Positions 55,624 to 64,000 of a stretch of 64,000 nt of DNA are shown here, piece after piece. Position 1 is the first letter of the stretch. The number at the start of each line of letters is the position of its first letter. Source of the stretch: Methylobacterium platani (lineage in GTDB: Bacteria > Pseudomonadota > Alphaproteobacteria > Rhizobiales > Beijerinckiaceae); contig NZ_LWHQ01000006.1 in assembly GCF_001653715.1 (NCBI RefSeq), forward strand, positions 130,475-194,474, read 5' to 3'. Both the position numbers and the translations under genes were made by a program. The notes under the pieces were generated by a model. It was given only the letters and a program-made list of their open reading frames with translations. It did not search any database and was not told the origin of the DNA.

Positions 55624-56907
55624 ATGCTTCGCCTGTCCTTTGGCCTGTCCCTCGCCTCGGCCGCCGCCCTCGCGCTCAGCCTGCCGGCGCTCGCCGCCGA
55701 GATCCCGATCGGCCACCTCGCCGACCAGAGCGGCGCCACCTCCGACGTCGGCGTGCCCTACGCCCAAGGGGTGGCCGACGCCCTCGCCTACGTGAACCGC
55801 AAGGGCGGCATCAAGGGCGAGAAGATGGCCGTCGAATCGGTCGATTACGGCTACCAGGTGCCCCGCGCCGTCGCCCTCTACAAGAAATGGACCGGCGGGC
55901 GCGACAAGGTCGCGGCGATCCAGGGCTGGGGCACCGCCGACACCGAGGCGCTCTCGGCCTTCGTCACCAAGGACGAGGTGCCCTACATCTCCGGCTCCTA
56001 CGCCGCGCAGGTGAGCGACCCGACCGGCGCCAGCGGCAAGGCCAAGGCCGCGCCCTACAACTTCTTCTACGGCCCGACCTACTCGGATGGCTTACGCGCC
56101 ATGCTGCTGTGGGCGGCCGACGACTGGAAGGCCAAGGGCAAGACCGGCAAGCCGAAATACGTCCACATGGGCGGCAACCACCCCTACCCGAACTCGCCCA
56201 AGGAAGCCGGCGAGGCGATGGCGAAGGATCTCGGCTTCGAGGTGCTGCCGGCGATCGTCTTCGCGCTCGCACCGGGCGACTACACGGCGCAATGCCTCAC
56301 CGCCAAGAATGCCGGCGCCAACTACGCCTATCTCGGCAATACCGGCGGCTCGAACATCTCGCTGCTCAAGTCCTGCAAGTCGGTCGGCACCGACATCCAG
56401 TTCATGGGCAACGTCTGGGGCATGGACGAGAACGCCGCCAAGGCGGCCGGCGAGGCCGCGAACGGCGTCGTCTTCCCGGTTCGCACCGCGGCGGTGAGCG
56501 GCAGCACGGCGCCCGGCATGGCGACGGCCGCCGAGATCTCGAAGGTGTCGGATCCCGCCGGCACCGCGTACCGGCCGGTGCACTACTACACCGGGATCTG
56601 CGCCGCCCTCTACATGACCGAGGCGCTCGCCTGGGCCAAGGACAACGGGGGCTTGGCCGGCCCCAACGTCCGCAAGGGCTTCTACCAGAAGAAGGACTGG
56701 GTGCCGGCCGGCATGGAGGGCGTCTGCGTCCCCTCGACCTGGTCGCCCACCGACCATCGCGGGATGATGGAGGTCCACATCTACCGCGCCAAGGTCTCCG
56801 GCCCGACCGACGGGGCGCTGCCCGACCTGATGAAGGCCGGCACGATCAAGCTCGAGCCGGTCAAGACCGTGACGCTGCCGCGGAAGGCCGAGTGGCAGGG
56901 GTGGTGA
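55624..56907 (+). CDS. ABC transporter substrate-binding protein (LivK-like, Peripla_BP_6)
   Basis: 427-residue periplasmic binding protein. The signal peptide (LSFGLSLASAAALALSLPAL) ends at ALA-AE near residue 25. The mature part begins IPIGHLADQSGATSDVGVPY and has the family's GIKGEKMAVESVDYGYQVP segment. It follows the LivM-like gene by 53 bases, with a GGAGGAAA site. The substrate is probably the acid that the ligase activates; aromatic and acyl acids are known ligands of this subgroup. Confidence 0.92.
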   Translation: MLRLSFGLSLASAAALALSLPALAAEIPIGHLADQSGATSDVGVPYAQGVADALAYVNRKGGIKGEKMAVESVDYGYQVPRAVALYKKWTGGRDKVAAIQGWGTADTEALSAFVTKDEVPYISGSYAAQVSDPTGASGKAKAAPYNFFYGPTYSDGLRAMLLWAADDWKAKGKTGKPKYVHMGGNHPYPNSPKEAGEAMAKDLGFEVLPAIVFALAPGDYTAQCLTAKNAGANYAYLGNTGGSNISLLKSCKSVGTDIQFMGNVWGMDENAAKAAGEAANGVVFPVRTAAVSGSTAPGMATAAEISKVSDPAGTAYRPVHYYTGICAALYMTEALAWAKDNGGLAGPNVRKGFYQKKDWVPAGMEGVCVPSTWSPTDHRGMMEVHIYRAKVSGPTDGALPDLMKAGTIKLEPVKTVTLPRKAEWQGW

Positions 56908-56937
56908 GCCCCGTCCTCGACAGGTGATTCACTCTGA

Positions 56938-57194
56938 ACCCTCCCCCCTCTGCGCAGGGCTGCCCGTAGAAAGTCCGCTTTAAAATCAAGCGCGGGATCC
57001 CCTCTCCCGAATGGGAGAGGGGTAGGGGTGAGGGTGCTACGGTTCCGTGTAAAGCTCAGTCGTCACGCTGCCAGCACGCCGGTGACCGCTTTACACTGAA
57101 GCGTGTCACCCTCACCCCCGGCCCCTCTCCCACTCGGGAGAGGGGAGGCGCGCCATCTCTTTCCCCGAACAGCCTTGCACTCTGCGGGGGAGGG
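56938..57194. repeat. Palindromic intergenic element before the LivF-like gene
   Basis: CCCTCCCCCCTCTGCGCAG at the left pairs with CTCTGCGGGGGAGGG at the right. Inside, CCCCTCTCCC and GGGAGAGGGG form hairpins at 57000-57021 and 57122-57145. The segment AATCAAGCGCGGGATCC also occurs in the element at 31706. It fills the 320-base gap inside the importer operon; no gene is seen. Confidence 0.85.
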
Positions 57195-57227
57195 TTCGAC
57201 CTCGCATCTCACCCCTGGAGCCATCCG

Positions 57228-58064
<837 letters not shown>

Positions 58065-58165
58065 GAACTCATCTTCCCCGACCGGCCGGGCATCGTGATC
58101 GACGTGCACGTGCCCATCGTGGTTTGAGTTCCGACATCCGACGCAGCGCCATCATCGCACTTTCC

Positions 58166-58179
58166 GAAACGATCGTTTT
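58166..58179. promoter_or_regulatory. Second AACGATCGTT palindrome
   Basis: AAACGATCGTTT (58167-58178) is a perfect 12-bp palindrome sharing its 10-bp core with the operator in the leucine operon promoter. A TATATT hexamer follows at 58090+100 (58190-58195), so the palindrome sits near a -35 position of a promoter for the isochorismatase-family gene. Confidence 0.5.
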
Positions 58180-58267
58180 CCATCGTTTTTATATTCAGCC
58201 GGAAACCTCCCGGACATACTCCCTCCATCGACACCGCGCCGGACCGGCCGCCCCGATGGAGACGACG

Positions 58268-58899
58268 ATGACGAAGCCCTACAACCGCCTCGACCTCGAC
58301 CAGGCCGTCGTCCTGCTGGTCGATCACCAGGCCGGCCTGATGTCGCTGGTGCGCGACCTCGATCCCGACCGCTTCAAGAACAACGTGCTGGCGGTCGCCG
58401 ACCTCGCCGCCTACTTCGAGTTGCCGACGATCCTCACCACCAGCTTCGAGGAGGGCCCGAACGGGCCGATCATGCCCGAGCTGAAGGCCAAGTTCCCGGA
58501 CGCGCCGTTCATCGCCCGGCCCGGCCAGATCAACGCCTGGGACAACCCCGATTTCGTCGCCGCCGTGAAGGCGACGGGCCGCAAGCAGCTGATCATCGCC
58601 GGCGTCGTCACCGAGGTCTGCGTCGCCTTCGTCGCGCTGTCGGCGATCGCGGGGGCTACGAGGTCTTCGCCGTCACGGATGCATCGGGCACCTTCAACCC
58701 GGTGGTGCGGGACGGGGCCTGGAACCGGATGTCGGCGGCCGGCGTGCAGCTGATGAACTGGTTCGCGGTCGCCTGCGAGCTGCACCGCGACTGGCGCCGG
58801 GACGTCGAGGGGCTGGCGACGCTGCTCGGCGACCACATCCCGGATTACCGCAACCTGATGACGAGCTACGCCGCGATGCGGGGCAAATCCGCCGCCTGA
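58268..58899 (+). pseudogene. Isochorismatase-family hydrolase, frameshifted
   Basis: The first 130 codons read as a cysteine-hydrolase: VVLLVDHQAGLMSLVRD with the catalytic Asp, and IIAGVVTEVCVAFVALSAIA with the nucleophilic Cys. After a run of five G (58651-58655) the frame breaks. In the next frame the family sequence resumes: YEVFAVTDASGTFNPVVRDG, MSAAGVQLMNWFAVACELHR, up to a stop at 58899. One more G in the run would restore a product of about 210 residues. This is either a real one-base deletion or a sequencing error. The start MTKPYNRLDLDQ follows GGAGACG; an upstream ATG at 58256 is possible. Confidence 0.85.
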
Positions 58900-58918
58900 C
58901 CGCTCCGGCCCGCGGCGG

Positions 58919-59845
58919 CTACTCGGCCGCCGCGGGTCTCCGCCGCCGCAACAGCCGCCCGTCGATCGCCACGAGTCCCGCCCCGATCAGCGCCATGCCG
59001 AGGAGCTGGCGCGGCACCACCGGCTCGCCGAGCACCAGGGCGCCGAGCAGCAGCGCCGAGACCGGGATCAGGAAGGTGACGAGCATCAGGTTCGTCGCCC
59101 CGGCGCTCGCCAGCAGGCGGAAGAAGATCACGTAGGCGAGCGCCGTCGAGAGCGCGGCGAGGCCCAGCACCGCCGCGACCGCCGTGGCGGGGGGCGCGGG
59201 CAGCGTCCAGGGCCGGTCGACCGCGAGGGCGACGGGCAGGAGGAGGACGGACGCGGCGGTGACCTGACCGGCGGCCGCCGCGAGCGGCGGGATGCCCATC
59301 CGCTTGAACCGCCGCCCGTAGATGCCGGCGAAGGCGTAGGAGAGCGCGGCGAGCAGCACCGCGCCCTGCGCCAAGGCCTCGCCCCCGAGCCCGGCGAGGA
59401 CCGACGGCCCGACCATCACGGCGACGCCCGCGAGGCCCGCCACCACGCCGGCGAGGCGGTTGCCGGTCAGGCGCTCGTCGTCGGTGAGGACGTGCGCCAC
59501 CAGCACCCCGAAGAGCGGCGTCGTGGCGTTGAGGATCGCCGCGAGACCGGAGGCGATGTGGGTCTGGCCCCAGGCGATGAGGCAGAACGGCACGGCGTTG
59601 TTGAGGAAGGCCGCGCCCAGGAAGGCGAGCCAGACCCGCCCGCCCCGCGGCACGGGCACGCCCCGCACCCGGAGCACGAGCCCGAGGATGAGGGCGGCGA
59701 GGCCGACGCGCAGGACCACCAGGGTGAGCGGCGGCAGCGCGCGGAGCGCGACCCCGACGAAGAAGAACGAGCCGCCCCACAGCACCGAGAGGACGAGGAG
59801 CAGGCCCCATTCGGACGGGGTCATCGGGCGGTTGGCAGGCGGCAT
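58919..59845 (-). CDS. EamA/DMT-family inner-membrane exporter
   Basis: 308-residue protein with ten predicted helices in two EamA repeats: WGLLLVLSVLWGGSFFFVGV and LLAALSYAFAGIYGRRFKRM begin the halves. PLFGVLVAHVLTDDERLT and PVSALLLGALVLGEPVVPRQ are the conserved repeat ends. Family members export amino acids or metabolites. A GGAGA site precedes MPPANRPMTPSEW. It is convergent with the frameshifted hydrolase. The substrate is unknown. Confidence 0.9.
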   Translation of the reverse strand: MPPANRPMTPSEWGLLLVLSVLWGGSFFFVGVALRALPPLTLVVLRVGLAALILGLVLRVRGVPVPRGGRVWLAFLGAAFLNNAVPFCLIAWGQTHIASGLAAILNATTPLFGVLVAHVLTDDERLTGNRLAGVVAGLAGVAVMVGPSVLAGLGGEALAQGAVLLAALSYAFAGIYGRRFKRMGIPPLAAAAGQVTAASVLLLPVALAVDRPWTLPAPPATAVAAVLGLAALSTALAYVIFFRLLASAGATNLMLVTFLIPVSALLLGALVLGEPVVPRQLLGMALIGAGLVAIDGRLLRRRRPAAAE

Positions 59846-59940
59846 CGGGTTCTCCGGGATGGACGCCGCACCATGCCCCAGGGGCAGCCCGGCATCCTCC
59901 CGTTCCTTGCGGTGGAATCCCCCGTCGGCGGAATCCGGAT

Positions 59941-60171
59941 CTAGTCGATCCAGAACGGCTTCCCGCCCTCGCGCAAGGCGTCGGCCCGCGACAGGCCGAC
60001 ATCCTTGAGGAGGCCGTCGGGGCAGCCGCGCAGGGCGCGGCGCTCGCGCCGGCGGTCGGCCCAGAGCTCGACCCGCTCGATCAGCGAGACGGGGTCGCGC
60101 CGGCGCGGGGGGCTGAGGCGGATGGCGGGAACGAGGCGCAGGTTTCCTCGGCCAGCGACGAGGCTCGTCAT
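59941..60171 (-). CDS. DUF1127 small protein
   Basis: 76-residue basic protein. The C-terminal DGLLKDVGLSRADALREGGK is the DUF1127 (YjiS-like) motif, preceded by an RRRERRALRGC helix. Small DUF1127 proteins in alphaproteobacteria bind RNA or influence phosphate and carbon metabolism. The start MTSLVAGRGNLRLVPA is behind a GGAGAGAG site. It lies between the exporter and a divergent LysR gene. Confidence 0.87.
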   Translation of the reverse strand: MTSLVAGRGNLRLVPAIRLSPPRRRDPVSLIERVELWADRRRERRALRGCPDGLLKDVGLSRADALREGGKPFWID

Positions 60172-60299
60172 GGCTCTCTCCGGGGAGATGATCGGGTCGA
60201 TGTGAGGAGAGATTGCCTTTCGGGGCCCCGGAGAGCAAACCAGATCGCCTCGGCCGTCGCCGCAGGAAATCTGGGCCACACGCAGCACCGGGACACGCC

Positions 60300-61217
60300 A
60301 TGGCTCTCGATCGGGGATCCCGCCGCCGCCTGCCGCCGCTCAACGCCGTGCGGGCCTTCGAGGCGGCGTCCCGCCACGCCACCTTCCACGAGGCCGGGGA
60401 CGAGCTCGGGGTCAGCGCCGGCGCGGTGGCGCAGCAGGTGAAGATCCTCGAGGGCTGGTTCGGCCTTCCCCTGTTCCGCCGCCTGCCGAGCCGGGGCGTC
60501 GCCCTGACGCCGGCGGGCGAGCGCTTCGCGGCCTCGGCCGGCGAGATGCTCGACGGCCTCGCCGAGGCTACCGCCCGGCTGCGGCGCCAGGGCCAGGACC
60601 ACGTGCTGACGGTCAGCACCACGCATTCCTTCGCCAGCCTGTGGCTGATCCCGCGCATCGGCAGCTTCCGCGCGCTGTATCCCGACCTCGACGTGCGGGT
60701 GGTGGCCAACAACCGCCTCGTCGATTTCGCCCGCGACGACGCCGATCTGGCGATCCGGCACGGACGCGGGCGCTACCCGGGCCTGCGCTCCGACCTGCTG
60801 ATGCACGACGTCGTGTTCCCGGTCTGCAGCCCGGCCCTGCGCGACGGCGAGCCGCCGTTGCGCAGGGCCCGGGACCTCGCCCGCCACACCCTCCTGCACG
60901 ACGACGACCCGATCGACCTCGAGGCGGTGGGCTGGCCGCAATGGCTCGCGGCGGCGGGCGTGTCCGGGGTCGACGCCTCGCGGGGCCCGCGCTTCACCCA
61001 CACCTTCATGGTGCTGCAGGTCGCCACCGCCGGCGGCGGGGTCGGCCTCGCCACGCGGGTGCTCGGGGGCGACCTCGTCTCCGGCACCGGCCTGGTGCGG
61101 CCCTTCCCCGACGAGGTGGCGAGCCCCTACAGCTTCTTCCTCGTCACCCCGACCGAGACCGACGCCCCGAAGGTGGCGCGGTTCCGGGACTGGATCACCG
61201 GGCAGGCGGCAGCGTAG
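60300..61217 (+). CDS. LysR-family regulator (GcvA-like)
   Basis: 305-residue regulator. LPPLNAVRAFEAASRHATFH and EAGDELGVSAGAVAQQVKIL make a GcvA/AmpR-type HTH, and the effector domain contains HGRGRYPGLRSDLLMHDVVF. It is divergent from the DUF1127 gene (and the exporter beyond it), so these may be its targets. The start MALDRGSRRRLPP gives the normal HTH spacing. Confidence 0.9.
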   Translation: MALDRGSRRRLPPLNAVRAFEAASRHATFHEAGDELGVSAGAVAQQVKILEGWFGLPLFRRLPSRGVALTPAGERFAASAGEMLDGLAEATARLRRQGQDHVLTVSTTHSFASLWLIPRIGSFRALYPDLDVRVVANNRLVDFARDDADLAIRHGRGRYPGLRSDLLMHDVVFPVCSPALRDGEPPLRRARDLARHTLLHDDDPIDLEAVGWPQWLAAAGVSGVDASRGPRFTHTFMVLQVATAGGGVGLATRVLGGDLVSGTGLVRPFPDEVASPYSFFLVTPTETDAPKVARFRDWITGQAAA

Positions 61218-61229
61218 GGCCGGCGCTCG

Positions 61230-62126
61230 TCACGCCCGCACCGAAGCGTGGGCCGCGAGGAAATCGACGAAGCAGCGGATGCGCGAGGACAGCCGCTCGT
61301 GCCCGGCATAGAGCGCGTGGATGTCCTCGGAATCGCCCGGGTTGAACGCATCGAGCACCGGCACGAGGCGGCCTTCGGCGATGTCCTCGTCGACGTGGAA
61401 GCGGGCGAGCCGGGCGAGGCCGGCGCCGCCGAGGGCCATCCGCCGCACCGCCTCGCCGGAATTGCCGAAGAAGCTCCCGTGCACCGGCCGCTGCACCACC
61501 GCCCCGTCGATCAGGAACGGCCAGGTGTCGAGGGAGCGGCGGAAGCTGAAGTTGAGGCAGTTGTGCCCGGGCAGCGCGTCCGGATGGTCCGGGATGCCGG
61601 CCCGCGCGAGATAGGCGGGAGCCGCCACCACCGCGAGGCGGCTGCGGCCGAGCAGCCTGGCGCGCAGGCGGGTGTCGCGCAGGGGGCCGATGCGGATCGC
61701 CACGTCGGCCCGGGCCTCGACGAGGTCGACCACGTCGTCGGTGAGCGCGAGATCGACCCGCATCCGCGGCTGCTCGACGAGGAAGCGCGGCAGCACCGGC
61801 AGGATCCGCTTCAGGCCGAACGGCACCGAGGCGTTGACCCGCAGGAGCCCGCTCGGCTGGGCGATGTCGCGGCCGAACCCGTCCTCGATGGCGTCGAACT
61901 CGGCGATCAGCTCGCTCGCCCGGGCGAGGTACAGCTCGCCCTCCGGCGTCAGGGTCATCGCCCGCGTGGTGCGCCGGATCAGCCCGACGCCGAGCCGCGC
62001 CTCGAGCCGCGCCACCGCCCGGCTCACCGCCGAGGGCGTGCGCCGCAGGGCCTTGGCGGCGGCCGCGAAGCTGCCGCGGCGCGCCACCTGCACGAAGGCC
62101 TCCATCTCGCCCAGCCGGTTGTCCAT
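61230..62126 (-). CDS. LysR-family regulator
   Basis: 298-residue regulator. MDNRLGEMEAFVQVARRGSF, then AAAAKALRRTPSAVSRAVAR form the HTH. The effector part has RMRVDLALTDDVVDLVEARA and DVAIRIGPLRDTRLRARLLG, the CrgA/DmlR-like pattern. It is divergent from the short-chain dehydrogenase gene (108 bases between starts) and probably controls it, as is common for such pairs. Confidence 0.92.
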   Translation of the reverse strand: MDNRLGEMEAFVQVARRGSFAAAAKALRRTPSAVSRAVARLEARLGVGLIRRTTRAMTLTPEGELYLARASELIAEFDAIEDGFGRDIAQPSGLLRVNASVPFGLKRILPVLPRFLVEQPRMRVDLALTDDVVDLVEARADVAIRIGPLRDTRLRARLLGRSRLAVVAAPAYLARAGIPDHPDALPGHNCLNFSFRRSLDTWPFLIDGAVVQRPVHGSFFGNSGEAVRRMALGGAGLARLARFHVDEDIAEGRLVPVLDAFNPGDSEDIHALYAGHERLSSRIRCFVDFLAAHASVRA

Positions 62127-62233
62127 GGCGGCCCCATTGATGCGTCCTATGCACGATCATCGTGCCGGCGCGCGCGCTGGTCATCAATCGCCGCAAACGT
62201 CATCTCGGGCTCTCACAGGCGAAGGATCGACCC

Positions 62234-63028
62234 ATGGACCTCAAGCTCGGCGGGAAGACCGCCCTCGTCACCGGCGCCACCGCGGGCATCGGCCTTGCCA
62301 TCGCCCGTCGCCTCGCGGCGGAGGGCGCCGCTCTGGTGCTGCCCGGACGCAACCGGGAGAAGCTCGACGCGGCGGCGCGGACGATCGCCGCCGAGCCCGG
62401 CGCGCGGGCGCCCCGCACCGTCCTGGCCGATCCGGCGACCGCCGACGGGACGAAGGCCCTGGTCGCGGCGGTGCCGGAGGTCGACGTCCTGGTCAACAAC
62501 CTCGGGATCTACGAAGCGAAGGCGTTCGAGGAGATCACCGATTCCGACTGGCATCGCCTGTTCGAGGTCAACGTGGTCTCGGGCGCGCGCCTCGCCCAGG
62601 CGTATTTCCCCGGCATGCTGGCGCGGTCCTCCGGGCGGATCGTGTTCGTGTCGAGCGAATCCGGCCTCGTGCCGCCGACCGACATGCTGCACTACGCGGT
62701 GACGAAGTCGGCCCAGCTCACCATCGCCCGGGGCCTGGCGCAGCGCACCCGCGGCACCGGCGTGACGGTGAATTCCGTCCTGCCCGGCCCGACCCGCTCC
62801 GAGGGCATCGTCGATTTCCTGAAAAGCGTCGCCTCCGATCCGGACGCCCCGGCAGCGGAATTGGAGGCGGAGTTCTTCCGGGTCCACCGCCCGCTCTCGC
62901 TGCTGGCCCGGATGATCGAGCCCGAGGAGATCGCCGGGCTGGTGGCCTATCTCGCGAGCCCGCTCGCGGCGGCGACCAACGGCGCGAGCCTCCGGGTCGA
63001 GGGCGGGATCGTGCCGACGATCGCGTGA
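62234..63028 (+). CDS. Short-chain dehydrogenase/reductase
   Basis: 264-residue classical SDR. The cofactor motif TGATAGIG is near residue 15, NNLG near 85, Ser in VFVSSESGLVPP and Tyr/Lys in LHYAVTKSAQ near 155-159. RNREKLDAAAR after the second strand suggests NADP(H) preference. The start MDLKLGGKTALVTG is chosen; 24 further upstream codons are in frame but unlike the family. It is the likely target of the divergent LysR. The substrate is unknown. Confidence 0.92.
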   Translation: MDLKLGGKTALVTGATAGIGLAIARRLAAEGAALVLPGRNREKLDAAARTIAAEPGARAPRTVLADPATADGTKALVAAVPEVDVLVNNLGIYEAKAFEEITDSDWHRLFEVNVVSGARLAQAYFPGMLARSSGRIVFVSSESGLVPPTDMLHYAVTKSAQLTIARGLAQRTRGTGVTVNSVLPGPTRSEGIVDFLKSVASDPDAPAAELEAEFFRVHRPLSLLARMIEPEEIAGLVAYLASPLAAATNGASLRVEGGIVPTIA

Positions 63029-63151
63029 GGCGCCCGTCGCGGGCCGGCCGGAGCCTCGCCCGACGACGTGGATGCCGGTTCGTCGGACGACGCGGCAAGA
63101 TGGAAAGCCCCGCGCGGCGCGCGACCGCGGGGCGATCGGGCGCCGCTCCAG

Positions 63152-63403
63152 CTATGGGCGGCGCGGCGGATGGCGCAGTACTTGTTCGTGAGGGCGTCGA
63201 TGTCGACCTGGACGAGCGGGCCGGCATTGCCGGCATTGGCGCCGCGCCGGACTTCCCGCACCATCCCGTCCAGGTCCTCGCCCGGGAGGCCCCCCGGCTC
63301 CCGGGCGACCGCCGACCGACCCCGCCTCGGGGCCGGTGACGGCGGACATGAAATCCGCCCAGGTCGGATATCTGCGCGCGACGTCGCGGATGGTCGGGAT
63401 CAT
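63152..63403 (-). pseudogene. Possible small gene with an internal frameshift
   Basis: From an ATG at 63403 behind AGGGGAA the frame begins well (MIPTIRDVARRYPTWADFMS, then AVTGPEAG) and then becomes glycine/arginine-rich. In the neighbouring frame, plausible protein sequence resumes: EPGGLPGEDLDGMVREVRRG, GNAGPLVQVDIDALTNKYCA, reaching into the end of the short-chain dehydrogenase region. This looks like one gene broken near 63300-63330. It follows the haloperoxidase-like gene. No family is recognised; the rest of the gap 63029-63477 shows nothing else. Confidence 0.35.
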
Positions 63404-63477
63404 CTTGGTTCCCCTGCGGTCGAGAATCCTGCCGGGAGCGTGACGAGACGTCGCCTCCCGGCGCGGGCGACGTCTCG

Positions 63478-64000
63478 TCACGACGACGGCGTCGATGTCG
63501 TCGCGGTCTTCGCCGCCGTCGCAGTCGCCTTCCTGGTCAGGCAGCGCTTGAAGATCCGCCGTGCGAGCTTGCGGCCGAGGGCGTCGCCGCCCCAGCCATG
63601 CGTCCTGGTCCGGTCCTCCCCGTCGAATCGCCAATGCACGCCCAGGTACACGCGGGACTCGATGTTCTCCCGGATGGCCTCGGCGAGCGTCAGCGTCCGG
63701 TGGTGGACGGGCCGCACCGACCCGTCGGGATCCACGTTCTTCCCGTCGAACTCCTCCGATTTCACCACGAAGGACGGCTTGTTGCCGCCGGCCTCCTCGT
63801 TGAGGAAGCGCCGCAGGATCTCGAAGCAGGTGGTGCCGAACGAGGCGTGGCCGGACGGGTAGGCCGGGAAGTTCGGCGTCCGGTTGAACATGCCGACCTG
63901 GTTCGTGCGCGGCATGCCCAGGGGCTTCCAGAACGGATCGCTGTCCGTCACTGCGGCGAGGGCGCCGCCGTCATAGCCCAGGCCGTCATCCTGCTGGCGA
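63478..64000 (-). CDS. Vanadium haloperoxidase/PAP2-like protein, C-terminal part
   Basis: About 174 codons are visible; the start lies beyond the window edge, since the frame is still open at 64000 (DDGLGYDGGALAAVTDSDPF). The PAP2/vanadate-site motifs are present: PSGHASFG, and SRVYLGVHWRFD with the SR-x5-H-x3-D pattern that binds phosphate or vanadate. NFPAYPSGHASFG together with LGVHWRFDGE is typical of bacterial vanadium-dependent haloperoxidase-like proteins. The tail is Lys/Thr/Ala-rich. Whether it is a peroxidase or a phosphatase cannot be told from this part. Confidence 0.82.
   Translation of the reverse strand, partial: RQQDDGLGYDGGALAAVTDSDPFWKPLGMPRTNQVGMFNRTPNFPAYPSGHASFGTTCFEILRRFLNEEAGGNKPSFVVKSEEFDGKNVDPDGSVRPVHHRTLTLAEAIRENIESRVYLGVHWRFDGEDRTRTHGWGGDALGRKLARRIFKRCLTRKATATAAKTATTSTPSS

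Overview
The window is about 64 kb of GC-rich chromosomal DNA. It most resembles a Methylobacterium/Methylorubrum-type alphaproteobacterium (Hyphomicrobiales). This is an inference from the very high GC content, the rimP-nusA-ylxR-infB-rbfA-truB order, a CtrA-type box, many palindromic intergenic repeats of the kind seen in these genomes, and the mix of ABC importers, acyl-CoA catabolism and chemoreceptors. I saw no rRNA, tRNA, CRISPR array, intact insertion sequence or prophage.

Layout. 0-7 kb: a candidate alpha-r14/suhB-like small RNA, then a five-gene dipeptide/nickel-type ABC importer on the minus strand, a LysR regulator and a hotdog thioesterase. 7-16 kb: the translation/transcription core operon (rimP, nusA, ylxR-ylxQ fusion, infB, rbfA, truB), read on the minus strand. 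Its leader carries a strong intrinsic terminator, and decayed HD-GYP and transposase remnants lie upstream. 16-26 kb: a membrane diguanylate cyclase, then the urea importer urtABCDE behind a textbook sigma-54 promoter, a trehalose-synthase-like GH13 enzyme and a tiny Fis-type regulator below a CtrA box. 26-34 kb: cysteine synthase, a fused indolepyruvate ferredoxin oxidoreductase, a DUF1989 protein, a TauE/SafE transporter and ruvC.

34-45 kb: a soluble PAS chemoreceptor, divergent from a leucine/isovalerate catabolic operon (isovaleryl-CoA dehydrogenase, both methylcrotonyl-CoA carboxylase subunits, a MaoC hydratase and a CitE-like CoA lyase). A small UPF0175 gene, a toxin-antitoxin pair and a PaaK-like adenylating enzyme follow. 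45-50 kb is the most accessory-looking part: an XRE regulator, a lower-GC leader, two tandem paralogous proteins of unknown function and a membrane chemoreceptor. 50-58 kb: a TetR regulator divergent from a complete branched-chain-amino-acid-type ABC importer with an acyl-CoA ligase gene embedded in it, suggesting uptake coupled to CoA activation of a carboxylic acid. 58-64 kb: a frameshifted isochorismatase-family gene, an EamA exporter, a DUF1127 protein, two LysR regulators, a short-chain dehydrogenase and the C-terminal part of a vanadium haloperoxidase/PAP2-like protein running off the window edge.

The best candidates for undescribed biology are the paralogous pair at 46.4-47.9 kb, the MaoC/CitE-like ending of the leucine operon in place of the usual hydratase and HMG-CoA lyase, and a palindromic operator built into the spacer of that operon's promoter.
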